From NCBI RefSeq assembly GCF_026651875.1, contig NZ_CP104067.1, positions 1,798,001 through 1,862,000 of the forward strand: DNA of 64,000 nucleotides. Direction: 5' to 3'. Of this stretch, positions 18,655 through 27,865 are shown piece by piece. The position numbers were made by a program, and so were the translations under genes. The first letter of the stretch is position 1. Each line of letters opens with the position of its first letter. The notes under the pieces are model-generated. The model ran no database searches and was not told where the DNA came from. It saw nothing but the letters and a program-made list of their open reading frames with translations. Source of the stretch: Alicyclobacillus fastidiosus (GTDB lineage Bacteria > Bacillota > Bacilli > Alicyclobacillales > Alicyclobacillaceae).

Positions 18655-18888
18655 TTGAGTGATTCACGGAGTGACGTCCACACTTTAGTTATGATCGGTG
18701 TAATGGCCGCATTTTGTCTTTTAGGTGTCTTCTTCGTTGAAATTTACCTATCCCATCAAAATATCCAACTTCCATATGATGCTCAACAGACAGCAAGACC
18801 CGATGATGAACCTTTTGCGCGATTACACTCATGGTTTACCGCTCAAACAACGTTCAATCTCCTTATTGATGCTTTATGGCAGAAGTAA
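18655..18888 (+). CDS. Single-pass membrane protein, 77 aa
   Basis: TTG start preceded by GGTGGGGTG. One membrane helix (LVMIGVMAAFCLLGVFFVEI) follows a 10-residue polar N-terminus; the remaining 45 residues are soluble and probably outside. No known family. Confidence 0.45.
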   Translation: MSDSRSDVHTLVMIGVMAAFCLLGVFFVEIYLSHQNIQLPYDAQQTARPDDEPFARLHSWFTAQTTFNLLIDALWQK

Positions 18889-19285
18889 CTCACATACACC
18901 TGCGGGCATTACTGCATGCTTCGAATCACACTTCCAAAGTGGTTCGATCAACGCCGAGGGTAATCAATCCTTGATACCCGAGTAGCCGTAAGATTTCCTA
19001 GACATTCTGCACTTCGTGTTCGCTGCTCCATCCGGCAGTTCGTATCCTTTCGTCGGACTCGGCTAAGCTCACCCTCCTCCACAGGCCATAGTTCATCCAC
19101 TGTTGTATTTAAAGATGAAGCGTGTGTTGTGATGATGAGAGAGGCGAACTGAAATTAGAAGCATGTGAACTCATATTTCACTCATATGAACTCAAAACTA
19201 AATAAAAGTTTGAATAACAAAAATAATGTTTGGTGATTTCAGAACCCTGTGTTATCTTCAATTTATCAGAAGGGATTTGAGTGGT
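18889..19285. other. Intergenic region with Xre tail remnant
   Basis: On the minus strand, about 19062-19115 encodes NTTVDELWPVEEGEL, closely related to the end of the broken Xre gene at 6.35 kb; the rest of that gene is missing. The region 19120-19220 is AT-rich and probably holds the promoter of the following operon, but no unambiguous -35/-10 pair was found. Confidence 0.5.
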
Positions 19286-19924
19286 TTGAAATCTGTTCAA
19301 GATGAATTTGGGTTTTTAAAGGAACTTGTAAAGGGAATTGCACGTCAGTTTGGGAGTAATTGTGAGGTTGTGCTTCATGATTTGGAACGACCTTACGAAA
19401 GCACAATTGTGGCCATTGAAAATGGTCATGTTACTAATCGGAAGGTGGGTGATCCAGGAACAAATTTGGGATTGGAACTGTTGAGAGGTAGCGTTGAAAA
19501 CGGAAATAAGTTCAACTACATTACCCAAACAAAGGACGGGAGGTTATTAAAATCAACATCAATTTATATGCAAAATGATGAGGGCAAAACAATTGGTAGT
19601 ATTTGTATTAATTTTGACATAACAGCTTTGACAATGGCTGAAAGAGCGATTCGAGATATCACTGACTGTGATGTGCAGCCTGAGTACAAAGAGACCTTCG
19701 TTAATGATGTGAACGAACTAATGGATACTCTGATTCAGGAAGCCCAGGGCATCGTTGGTAAACCTGTGGCAATGATGACGAAGGAAGACAAAGTTGAATT
19801 TATTCGACATTTGGACCGACGAGGAGCGTTTCTCATTAAGAAGTCGGGGGAACGAGTTTGCAGCTATCTCAATATATCGAAGTTCACTTTATACAACTAC
19901 TTAGGTAGCCAACAGTCTGATTGA
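19286..19924 (+). CDS. YheO/DauR-type PAS-HTH transcriptional regulator
   Basis: 212 residues from TTG 19286 (AAGGGA ten bases upstream); an ATG 60 bases earlier lacks a ribosome site. Residues about 10-115 form the YheO-like PAS domain (NCEVVLHDLERPYESTIVAI, ENGHVTNRKVG); the C-terminus is an HTH (RRGAFLIKKSGERVCSYLNI, SKFTLYNYL). In Pseudomonas the homologue DauR controls D-arginine catabolism. It heads the D-amino-acid operon and overlaps or abuts the RidA gene, so it probably senses an operon substrate; the ligand is inferred. Confidence 0.8.
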   Translation: MKSVQDEFGFLKELVKGIARQFGSNCEVVLHDLERPYESTIVAIENGHVTNRKVGDPGTNLGLELLRGSVENGNKFNYITQTKDGRLLKSTSIYMQNDEGKTIGSICINFDITALTMAERAIRDITDCDVQPEYKETFVNDVNELMDTLIQEAQGIVGKPVAMMTKEDKVEFIRHLDRRGAFLIKKSGERVCSYLNISKFTLYNYLGSQQSD

Positions 19925-19965
19925 TTTTTGACGTTCAGTCTGTGAGTGCGATTGGAGGAAATGAA

Positions 19966-20433
19966 TTGCTAGCGTCAGAAAGGTTAAAACAACTTGGAAT
20001 TACGTTGCCTCCCCCACCAAAAGTGGTAGCTGCTTATGTGCCAGCGATCACCGTTCATGACTTAGTCTATACTTCTGGAAATGATTGTCGTGTAAACGGT
20101 GAACTCATGTACAAGGGGAAAGTTGGGCTAGACCTTACTTTAGAGGAGGGGCAAATAGCTGCCCGCCAGACGATGATAAATCTCTTGGCAGTCCTTCAAG
20201 CTCACTTGGGAAGTGTAGATAAAATAGAACGAGTTGTGAAATTGCTTGGTTTCGTTAATAGTGCCCCAGGGTTCGTCGAACAACCATATGTAATTAACGG
20301 TGCGTCAATGCTTCTTGAAGACATTTTTGGAGAAAAAGGAAAGCATGCTCGTTCTGCGTTAGCGGCACCGGAGTTGCCATTCAATACGCCTGTTGAAATA
20401 GAAATGATTGTACAACTCAAGCAAGAGCTTTAG
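19966..20433 (+). CDS. RidA-family enamine/imine deaminase
   Basis: 155 residues. TTG 19966 has GGAGG seven bases upstream and gives the usual short N-terminus before ERLKQLGITLPPPPK; an earlier TTG overlapping the regulator stop is less likely. YVPAITVHDLVYTSGNDCRV and the GKVGLDLTLEEGQ region match the longer RidA subgroup. RidA hydrolyses 2-aminoacrylate and related enamines released by PLP dehydratases. That fits the PLP enzyme encoded at the operon end. Confidence 0.82.
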   Translation: MLASERLKQLGITLPPPPKVVAAYVPAITVHDLVYTSGNDCRVNGELMYKGKVGLDLTLEEGQIAARQTMINLLAVLQAHLGSVDKIERVVKLLGFVNSAPGFVEQPYVINGASMLLEDIFGEKGKHARSALAAPELPFNTPVEIEMIVQLKQEL

Positions 20434-20445
20434 GGAGATGTGACG

Positions 20446-22053
20446 ATGTTTGATGTTCTAATTCGTGGTGGAACCATAGTTGATGGATCGGGTCGTCAGC
20501 GACATGTTGGCGACATCGGTATCTCCGGCGGTCGTATTGAAGCTGTGGGAAGTAGGCTTGATGGAGCCGCCATTGAAACAATTGATGCCAATGGGCTTGT
20601 CGTCTGTCCTGGCTTTATCGATGTTCATTCGCATGACGATTTAGCTATCTTACACGACGAAGCGTTGCCGTTTAAATTGTTACAAGGTGTGACCACAACC
20701 ATTATAGGGAATTGCGGGCACAGCGTCGCACCTATGCCTCATGACATTGAGTTGCGTGAGGGCTTGAGACAATACATGGAACCTGTGCTGGGGCGTTGGG
20801 TGACCGCGTCCTGTACATTTGGTTATTCTGAAATAACAGAGTTTTACAATGACATTGTAACAGCCAATAAAAGCGTGAATGTTGGTGCATTAGTTGGGCA
20901 CGGGCCGCTAAGAGTTCGGGTGATGGGTTTTTCGGACGCGCGCGCGACAACAGCAGAAATTGAAGAGATGCAGCGGTTGCTAAGCGACGCCATGGAAGCA
21001 GGGGCGTTGGGATTGTCGCTTGGCCTGATGTACGTGCCAGGGTGTTATGCGGGAGAGGAAGAATTGAAGGCACTCGCTGAAACGGTACGCTCCTATGACG
21101 GGATTGTAACCGCTCACATTCGCGGCGAAGGGGATTTTCTCTTACCTTCGATTCGTGAAATGCTCGAGATTGCGCGGTGTACAAAGGCTTCCATGCACAT
21201 CTCTCATTTGAAAGCAGTAGGGCGGAAGAACTGGGGGACCATTAATGAAGCCATAGAGATGATTCGTACGGCACGTCGTGAAGGCGTTGATGTCACGTGT
21301 GATGCTTACCCGTATGCCGCAGGAAGTACAACCCTACTTTCGCTACTTCCACCATGGGTACTTCAGGGTGGTGTTCAAGGTGTGTTGTCACGTTTGGCGA
21401 ACAACGAAATACGGAGAAAGGTGCATGGGGAGCTCGAGGCACAGGGAAGTGATTGGGAAAATGTCGCCTATATAACGGGGTGGGACCGTGTGATATTGGT
21501 ATCCAGCCCTTCACGTAAAGAGTTTGAAGGTTTGTCCGTGGCAGAGGCCGCACGCAACATGTCTTGTGATGAAATCGAAGCCTACTTTCGATTGATTGAG
21601 GCGAACAACGGTACGGGTACGATTGTGATCCATCACATGGATGAACGCGATGTGGAACAGGTGTTGGCATTCGAGTATACAGCTGTGGGAAGCGATGGAT
21701 TACCGTCAACAGAGGGACATCCACACCCCAGACTCTATGGAACGTTCCCTAGGTTCGTGTCCAAATATGTTCGTGAATCTGAGATTTTAACTCTTGAGCA
21801 GGCAATTCAAAAGGCAACGAGTTTTACTGTTGATCGATTCAAACTTGGTAAACGCGGCCGTATTCAAATTGGTTCAATTGCAGACATTGCAATATTCGAT
21901 TACGACAAGTTCGTGGATGTCGCAACGTACGAAAATCCCAAACAGTTCACACCAGGATTGCGGCATGTGTTGGTTAACGGCAAGCTTGTTGTCCACGATG
22001 GAACGATTGTCGGTGAACATCCTGCACAGTTTATAAGGCGACGCACTAATTGA
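20446..22053 (+). CDS. N-acyl-D-amino-acid deacylase (D-aminoacylase)
   Basis: 535 residues of the amidohydrolase superfamily, starting at ATG 20446 behind AGGGAG. Motifs in order: GTIVDGSG, metal ligands DVHSHDD, the zinc-binding Cys in IGNCGHS, GALGLSLGLMYVPG, HIRGEG, HISHLK, the loop IVIHHMDERDVE, the catalytic Asp in GSDGLPS and HPRLYGTFPR. This set is diagnostic for D-aminoacylases (for example Alcaligenes DAN), which free D-amino acids from N-acyl derivatives. It lies 12 bp after ridA and 21 bp before the transporter. Confidence 0.88.
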   Translation: MFDVLIRGGTIVDGSGRQRHVGDIGISGGRIEAVGSRLDGAAIETIDANGLVVCPGFIDVHSHDDLAILHDEALPFKLLQGVTTTIIGNCGHSVAPMPHDIELREGLRQYMEPVLGRWVTASCTFGYSEITEFYNDIVTANKSVNVGALVGHGPLRVRVMGFSDARATTAEIEEMQRLLSDAMEAGALGLSLGLMYVPGCYAGEEELKALAETVRSYDGIVTAHIRGEGDFLLPSIREMLEIARCTKASMHISHLKAVGRKNWGTINEAIEMIRTARREGVDVTCDAYPYAAGSTTLLSLLPPWVLQGGVQGVLSRLANNEIRRKVHGELEAQGSDWENVAYITGWDRVILVSSPSRKEFEGLSVAEAARNMSCDEIEAYFRLIEANNGTGTIVIHHMDERDVEQVLAFEYTAVGSDGLPSTEGHPHPRLYGTFPRFVSKYVRESEILTLEQAIQKATSFTVDRFKLGKRGRIQIGSIADIAIFDYDKFVDVATYENPKQFTPGLRHVLVNGKLVVHDGTIVGEHPAQFIRRRTN

Positions 22054-22074
22054 ATGGGGTGAAGGAGGATACAC

Positions 22075-23388
22075 ATGAGGCAAAGAGTAGGTTCAGTGCG
22101 ATGGGGCATAGCCGTATTGCTGGGCATTGGTGTTGTGATTAACTATTTCGATCGGACAAATATCTCTGTGGCTACAAAACCACTTATGCAGGCTTATCAT
22201 CTGACTCCTGGGCAAATGGGTATCTTGTTGTCAGCTTTCGGTTGGTCGTACTCATTTCTCCAAATTCCCATTGGAGTCATTCTCGACAGGATTGGCGTGA
22301 AGTGGCTTGTGCGCGTGACGACTATCCTGTGGTCACTCGCCACCTTTATGACTGCAATTGTAAGTGGAATGGGACTCATATTGCTCTCGCGCGTTCTCTT
22401 AGGTGCTGCGGAAGCTCCTGCCTTCCCTAGTAACGCGAAAGCGGTAGGATATTGGTTTCCCTTGAAGGAAAGAGGTCTCGCAACATCTGCATACGATGCC
22501 GCCGCGAAATTTTCGAACGTGGTCGGGGTACCATTAGTGGCATTTATTGTAATGGGATGGGGATGGCGAGGTGGATTCTATGCAACAGCCATTCTAAGTC
22601 TATTGTACGCCTGTGCATTTTGGATTTGGTACCGAAATCCAAAGGAAAAACGTTCTCTCACAGAGTCAGAACGTCAGTATATTGCTGAAGGTGGCGCACA
22701 GGATGAAGGCAGTGCACCAGGAGGCGTATTAAGGAACCTTGGCTATTTGCTAAGGAATCGGAAAGTTTGGGGATTGACAATTGGATTTGCGGCATATGAC
22801 TATGCGTTTTACCTCTTTTTAACGTGGTTACCCGGGTATTTGGAAACACAGATGCACATGTCAGTTCTCAAGACAGGTCTATACACAATCATTCCTTGGG
22901 CCTTTGCAACGGTAGCAGACTTATTTGCCGGATGGATCACGGATTTTTTCATCAAACGCGGCTACCATCCTTCCAAAACCCGTAAAACGCTTATCAGTAT
23001 TGGTATGATATTGGGCTTAGCAGTAATTGGTGCTACGCTCACTAGCAACCCCGGTGTTGCGATTGTGTGGATCACAATTGCGCTGAGCGGCTTATCCTTC
23101 GCGGCGCCAATCGGCGGAAGTTTACCGTCTATCGTGGCACCAAAGGGTACTGTTGGTACTGTACTGAGTATTATGAATTTTATTGCAAATGTTATGAGCA
23201 TATTGGCGCCGATAGTGACTGGGTTCATCGTTGGTGGAAGCGGATCGTTCGCGCCAGCATTCATCGTGGCTGCGCTCGTAGTTCTAATAGGGCTATTTTT
23301 CTATCTCGTTGTTATGGGAGAAATTTCGCCCATTCAATCGCCATTCATGAACCGCACGTCTGATGATCGGGTACACGCGGGGTTGTAA
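22075..23388 (+). CDS. MFS transporter, ACS-like (importer of operon substrate)
   Basis: 437 residues with about 12 membrane helices. NYFDRTNISVA in TM1 and the loop 2/3 motif GVILDRIGVKWLVRVTTILW mark the anion:cation symporter (ACS) family, which imports organic anions such as hexuronates. GGAGGATACAC precedes the ATG. Inside this operon the likely cargo is an N-acyl-D-amino acid or D-amino acid; this is inference from context. Confidence 0.82.
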   Translation: MRQRVGSVRWGIAVLLGIGVVINYFDRTNISVATKPLMQAYHLTPGQMGILLSAFGWSYSFLQIPIGVILDRIGVKWLVRVTTILWSLATFMTAIVSGMGLILLSRVLLGAAEAPAFPSNAKAVGYWFPLKERGLATSAYDAAAKFSNVVGVPLVAFIVMGWGWRGGFYATAILSLLYACAFWIWYRNPKEKRSLTESERQYIAEGGAQDEGSAPGGVLRNLGYLLRNRKVWGLTIGFAAYDYAFYLFLTWLPGYLETQMHMSVLKTGLYTIIPWAFATVADLFAGWITDFFIKRGYHPSKTRKTLISIGMILGLAVIGATLTSNPGVAIVWITIALSGLSFAAPIGGSLPSIVAPKGTVGTVLSIMNFIANVMSILAPIVTGFIVGGSGSFAPAFIVAALVVLIGLFFYLVVMGEISPIQSPFMNRTSDDRVHAGL

Positions 23389-23426
23389 TAATAGAATTCT
23401 TTGATTGAAGTATGGAGGCGTTATTA

Positions 23427-24512
23427 TTGGAGACCCCATGTCTGGTAATTGATTCGGACAAAATGATAAAGAACATTCGTCGCATGGCTGACGTTGCTTC
23501 CCGAAATAATGTTCGCTTACGGCCACATGTGAAGACTCACAAGGTGCCACGCATTGCTCAACTTCAACTAGCGAACGGGGCAGTGGGCATTACAGTCGCG
23601 AAAGTCTCCGAGGCCGAAGTTATGTACGCTGAGGGGATAAGGGATATTTTTATCGCTTATCCCCTGGTAGTGGAATCTAAGATAACTCGCGCGTTAAATT
23701 TGGCAAAGCATATGGACTTAACATTAGCTGTCGATAGTTTGATTGGAGCAAGGCAGCTGTCGGAAGTTGCGAAGCGTCACAACCAAACACTTAATGTGAG
23801 ACTCGAGGTCGACACTGGTTTACATCGAACGGGTGTCAAATATGATGAAGCATTGGAATTGGCAATCGCAGTCAGTCAACTCGACAGATTGAATCTCACT
23901 GGCATCTATACGTATAGAGGTGCTCTGTTAGGCGAATCTCCAACTTTAGATACGAGAGCTGCAGGCTTTGAAGAAGGAAGACTTATGTCGGACTTGGCTC
24001 GACGGATGCGACTGGCGGGTATAGATATAGCAGATGTAAGTGTAGGTTCAACACCTACCGGGGCTTACGCCGCCGAAATCGATGGAGTGACAGAAATCCG
24101 CCCGGGGACCTATGTGTTTGGAGACCGAATGCAAGTGGCACTTGGGTCACTATGTTTAGATGATTGCGCAGCATACATTGTCACAACTGTTGTCAGCAGG
24201 CCATCTGATGATCTGGTGATCATTGATGGTGGTAGCAAGACGTTTGCAACTGATGTTCAGCCAGGGGTGTCGCCACTCAATTTAAAAGGATTTGGCGAGG
24301 TACTGTCACACGGTGAAGCAGTTTTTGAACGAATGACCGAAGAGCATGGCATGATTCGCGTTCCTAGAGACTGTTCTATCTCAATCGGAGATCAAATCAG
24401 TATTATTCCGAATCACATCTGTAGTACGGTGAATCTGCATAACTCTGCGTTGTTGAAGAAAAATGGAGAATTTGAAAGGCTCGAAATTGCAGCTCGTGGC
24501 AAGTTAGAGTAA
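23427..24512 (+). CDS. D-threonine aldolase / D-serine dehydratase-like PLP enzyme
   Basis: 361 residues. TTG 23427 is preferred to the ATG 15 bases upstream because GGAGG lies between them. Fold type III (alanine-racemase-like) PLP barrel: the PLP lysine is in RPHVKTHK; NVRLEVDTGLHRTGV, VSVGSTPTG and the C-terminal metal site PNHICSTVNL (His and Cys) are all present. These are features of D-threonine aldolase and eukaryote-type D-serine dehydratase. Reaction choice is open. Together with RidA, dehydratase chemistry is attractive. A strong terminator follows at 24619. Confidence 0.82.
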   Translation: METPCLVIDSDKMIKNIRRMADVASRNNVRLRPHVKTHKVPRIAQLQLANGAVGITVAKVSEAEVMYAEGIRDIFIAYPLVVESKITRALNLAKHMDLTLAVDSLIGARQLSEVAKRHNQTLNVRLEVDTGLHRTGVKYDEALELAIAVSQLDRLNLTGIYTYRGALLGESPTLDTRAAGFEEGRLMSDLARRMRLAGIDIADVSVGSTPTGAYAAEIDGVTEIRPGTYVFGDRMQVALGSLCLDDCAAYIVTTVVSRPSDDLVIIDGGSKTFATDVQPGVSPLNLKGFGEVLSHGEAVFERMTEEHGMIRVPRDCSISIGDQISIIPNHICSTVNLHNSALLKKNGEFERLEIAARGKLE

Positions 24513-24618
24513 CAGCTTAGGATCGATAGGTATATCTGTGTGGAGTTTGATGAAAGTCTCTCATGTACACGACGCGGGCTACGGTTGAGCGTCACCACAG
24601 GAACAATAGGAATGGAAT

Positions 24619-24664
24619 CGGGGGTGTCCCAAAAGTACTTCGGTACTGACACTCCCCGTTTTAT
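24619..24664 (+). terminator. Terminator of the D-amino-acid operon / IS end
   Basis: GGGGGTGTC pairs with GACACTCCCC, with an inner AGTAC-TTCG-GTACT hairpin, followed by GTTTTAT. The sequence GGGGGTGTCCCAAAAGTAC also resembles IS1182-type ends, so the IS end may now serve as terminator. Confidence 0.65.
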
Positions 24665-24806
24665 CTAAATGTGTGTAATTTTACTGTTTGTACACAAAAA
24701 GAAATCGCTCATTCCGGTAAAATGTAAGTGACGAGCAAACATCAACCGAATGGAGCGATTTCTTATGAGTAACGTTACCTTCATTGAGTATAACACTAAC
24801 CATCCA
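24620..24806 (+). mobile_element. IS1182-like left-end fragment
   Basis: After the putative terminal repeat comes a long inverted repeat (AGAAATCGCTCATTCCGG with its complement) before an ATG at 24765, a common arrangement that shields IS transposase genes. The frame begins MSNVTFIEYNTNHP, the typical IS1182 transposase N-terminus, then joins at about 24807 to an unrelated IS end. Confidence 0.55.
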
Positions 24807-24996
24807 AGCCCTTCTCGGGGATTGTTGAATCTGAAAAGTCAAGTAAAATTTGGTGTACATATCACAGTTTCTTCTCCTGGCGGAGATGAACAATTTCCAA
24901 TTTCGAATTGTCAAATGGGGTAAATGAACATGGGGGCAAACGAAGATCCTCCAGGCACAGAACCGTTGAGGGTTCAGCGACAATCCAATACCGAGA
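24807..24996. mobile_element. Right-end fragment of the 11.5-13.5 kb IS type
   Basis: AAGCCCTTCTCGG, TGGGGGCAAA and CCAATACCGAGAGGCTATTG correspond in order to 13232-13452 beside the decayed transposase. The fragment abuts the IS1182 piece without spacer, showing a recombination junction at 24806/24807. Confidence 0.6.
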
Positions 24997-25305
24997 GGCT
25001 ATTGCACTCAAAGGGGCAATCAGTAAGAAACAATTGAACCAGAACTGCCATGTTCCAGGTCCGGAATAAAGACTCCAACAGTGTATCCACCCATCGATGA
25101 CTTTTTCTTCGTGTTACCTGAATCCGTGACGTCTGTAGAGACTGGTCAAGGTAGTTTTGAACATGACTCCAAGCGTCGGCGAGCAGTCAACAGAGTGGTT
25201 CATTTTTGCAGAAGAGAGGAGTCTGTGAATTTGTCCACAGGTGAATAACCCCTTCGTTTCAGGGATGCATTCACATGTGGATACATCGGACGCTCTTTCC
25301 CTTCT

Positions 25306-26649
25306 TCATCCAAATGCTTCGTATAGTCGCCTAAACACGGGCAACCACCGGTTACCTCGTCCGAATCGTAGCCGTGTCTGCCTCGCGTGTCTCGTCATTT
25401 TCGCCGCAAGCGTGATGAGATTCTGGATCACGGTGCGTATGCGTCGCCTCTCTGCTTTCTTCCGAATCGGTGCATCCTGCTCTCTCAGGCTCTCCTGTCC
25501 GATGATGCGCAACAGGTTATATGCCAGTACACCAAAATGCAAGACAAGGTCGTTCGTTGCAAACTTCCCCGAGGGCAACCGTTCCAAATCTAAATCTGTC
25601 TTGATCTCGCTATGAAATTGCTCCATCGTTCCATGTGCATGATACAGGTCGATGATCACCTCTGGAGCCTCTGGCAAGCTCGTGACGTAGACGTTTACCT
25701 CAATGCTCGGGATGAGTAATGCTTGACCGTCGCTCTGGATCGTGCGTTCAATCACTTCAAACACCATCCGGACCGGTTTTTCTAATCCCTTCATTGGAGA
25801 CAGGATGGACCCTCTGTACACCTTCTTCCCTGCACGGGGCTCTGTGTAGGTACCGTGTTGCTCAGCCGTCAGCAACCACGCATTCGGGTTCTCCTTACGT
25901 AGGTTCTTCTTCACGATAAAGTCGGCCGAGGTTTCGTCGGCCCTGCATACGACTAAGTTTTCTACGCTGTCATTTCCCGCATCTAAGCGTACGAGTAGGC
26001 GCTTGTCCGAAATTCGTTGAGCATAGCGGATACTCTGAGCCAGAAACGCGGCGGTCCCCTTTTGACAATGTGTACTTCCCGTTCGGAACTCTACGTGAAC
26101 GGCGTATCCTTCCTGTCCTAAGTAAGCGAAAATCGGCGCGTATCCGTCGCACCCTTTATAGGTACGAGACACGCCCTCCTTCTTGGTTCCTGAGTTGTCA
26201 AATGGGGATACATCAATGTCAAGCGGTAGATATTCACGATGCCCATCCCCCAGTACAATGGGTGCAAGGTACACGCCCACCTTGCTCAATAGGTCAGCTG
26301 ATTCTTCGAGGATAACCGATTGCCAGTCACATTTTTCTTCGGGTGCTACGAGATCCAGGCGTTGGCGTAGTGTTGGACTCGACGGTACATTGGAAATGGT
26401 CAGCGCTTCAGGGAAGAACTCGTCCTGACGCAACGGCTCAATGTGGTCAAAGTCGCTCTTCCCCTGACACAAGAGGCCCAGGTAGGCGTAGGCAACATCT
26501 TGATTCGAAATTTCCGTATACGCGCGCCCTGGGACAGGGAGGGCATTGAGACGTGCGGATAGTTGAGTCTTGCCAAGGAGCAGTCCAACCAGAGCAAGTC
26601 CAGAATGGGATGTCAATATTTCATCTGACTCTTCGATCACAAAACGCAT
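25306..26649 (-). CDS. IS1380-family transposase
   Basis: 447 residues, apparently intact. DDE elements: LPLDIDVSPFDNSGT (first Asp), LLVRLDAGNDS (second Asp), and HGTMEQFHSEIKTDLDLERL (Glu with the YREK-like motif), then HFGVLAYNLLRIIGQ. This pattern is typical of the IS1380 group. No strong ribosome site (upstream ACCTACTTGGTGG only). The terminal repeats could not be located with certainty within 25.2-26.8 kb. Confidence 0.85.
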   Translation of the reverse strand: MRFVIEESDEILTSHSGLALVGLLLGKTQLSARLNALPVPGRAYTEISNQDVAYAYLGLLCQGKSDFDHIEPLRQDEFFPEALTISNVPSSPTLRQRLDLVAPEEKCDWQSVILEESADLLSKVGVYLAPIVLGDGHREYLPLDIDVSPFDNSGTKKEGVSRTYKGCDGYAPIFAYLGQEGYAVHVEFRTGSTHCQKGTAAFLAQSIRYAQRISDKRLLVRLDAGNDSVENLVVCRADETSADFIVKKNLRKENPNAWLLTAEQHGTYTEPRAGKKVYRGSILSPMKGLEKPVRMVFEVIERTIQSDGQALLIPSIEVNVYVTSLPEAPEVIIDLYHAHGTMEQFHSEIKTDLDLERLPSGKFATNDLVLHFGVLAYNLLRIIGQESLREQDAPIRKKAERRRIRTVIQNLITLAAKMTRHARQTRLRFGRGNRWLPVFRRLYEAFG

Positions 26650-27030
26650 GAAGGCACCACCAAGTAGGTGAGGTAGATTCGTCCATCTGATAGCGCCATT
26701 TTACTTGATTTCACGCGATTTTTGTCGTCCTCTTGAAAATCCACGTCACGGATTCAGGTGTTATTGATATTGTCTAAAAATTGACTCTGAGCGCTAGTCA
26801 AGTGATTTCCCCTTTCCAAGATTTTTAATGATACTTTGCCTCAGATATTCAAAATTGATTCCTTTCACGCGCAAGGCAGGAATTCAGGAATTTATTATGA
26901 AGAGTTGAACAAGTTGGCGCGATCCCATTGTTCCAAAGCGCTACAGAGAATGATACACCGGCACTTGCTCAGCAACAACAAAAGTCTGCTTCGAGTGAAG
27001 GGCGGGCATCGTAAATAAGGCCGTATGCCG
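26650..27030. other. Intergenic region
   Basis: IS flank and AT-rich sequence. No gene with a credible start is seen. Confidence 0.35.
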
Positions 27031-27805
27031 GGGCAGCACATGGTTCACCATACTATCGACGAAAGGAGAGAGTATGGTTGAAAAGGATTAAAGTTATAAT
27101 TTGTGCCCTCCTGGTGTGTTTGAGTGCAGGTCCGGCCTGGCACGTGCCTAGAGCGTACGCCCAAACACAAACCGTAAGTGCCACTGTCACGTTTCGTGTC
27201 GTATCTGCCGTAGACTATCAAGGATTAAAAGGTGCTCGGGTTATAGTCGTAGACAGCAGTGGGCGAGTCATTACAACAGGATTAACGAACTCCAATGGTG
27301 TTTGGTCTGTACCTCTAACAGTGAACTCAGACCCACGTTTTGACGGTTTGGGGGTTGTAACTGCCATTTGTGTGGCCAATGGGCATAATGAACACGTAGC
27401 GTTTGAGGTTCCAGTACGACAAGGGACTGTCCAACCCATCACTTTGTATCCGATTAAGCCTAAGCTCCGCAATGAAGCATCTGCATCGTTGGGACAACTC
27501 CACCACTTGGACGTAATCGAAATTGTAAACAAATATGCATCAAAGATTGGATTGACGAGACAACCAGGTCTTACAGGGGAATCGGGTTATGCACCGTGGA
27601 GCCCGAATTTGAAATAGAGTATAAGCAATATACAATCCACGTGACACACGACGGTTCACATGTCTGATTAGTCCTCTGGGGTGGCTTATGCCCGCCTCTT
27701 TCTGCTTCTCTGCTGCTGCGCGAATGAGGTCATAAAATCCTGGTATTGTTGTTCTCTTTGGTAAGCAAAGAAAACCCCGACTGTATTAACCGAGGCCATC
27801 CATGT
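27031..27805. repeat. Direct repeat copy 1 (~0.75 kb)
   Basis: Nearly identical to 29871-30645, 2840 bp downstream, from GGGCAGCACATGGTTCACC through the secreted-protein gene to the AAGCAAAGAAAACCCC hairpin. Differences are a few substitutions and single-base indels (for example GCCCGCC here against GCCGCC). Confidence 0.85.
27078..27617 (+). CDS. Secreted Ig-like/carboxypeptidase-regulatory-like domain protein (copy 1)
   Basis: 179 residues from TTG 27078 (GGAGAG eight bases upstream). A signal peptide with cleavage near AYAQ is followed by a beta-rich domain: ATVTFRVVSAVDYQGLKGAR, VIVVDSSGRVITTGLTNSNG and VWSVPL, as in carboxypeptidase-regulatory/Cna-B-like folds. The C-terminal 50 residues are polar without anchor motifs. 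Function unknown; likely surface or matrix associated. Copy 2 at 29918 differs by one residue (His to Asn in GHNEH). Confidence 0.7.
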   Translation: MKRIKVIICALLVCLSAGPAWHVPRAYAQTQTVSATVTFRVVSAVDYQGLKGARVIVVDSSGRVITTGLTNSNGVWSVPLTVNSDPRFDGLGVVTAICVANGHNEHVAFEVPVRQGTVQPITLYPIKPKLRNEASASLGQLHHLDVIEIVNKYASKIGLTRQPGLTGESGYAPWSPNLK

Positions 27806-27865
27806 TCTCGGGTACTCCATACCGCCTACTTATGAGATCAAACACTACGTCCGAAGGTATTTAGG

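Larger units (their letters stand above)
15891..19120 (+). mobile_element. Prophage remnant R1
   Basis: A run of degraded phage genes in late-operon order: TerS tail, TerL fragments, a virion-protein fragment, small membrane proteins, a lysis-type hydrolase and an XhlA-like fragment. All lie on the plus strand except an Xre tail near 19.1 kb. The left end of the phage (integrase, lysogeny, replication) is absent. Its TerS type matches that of R2, not that of prophage P. Confidence 0.7.
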
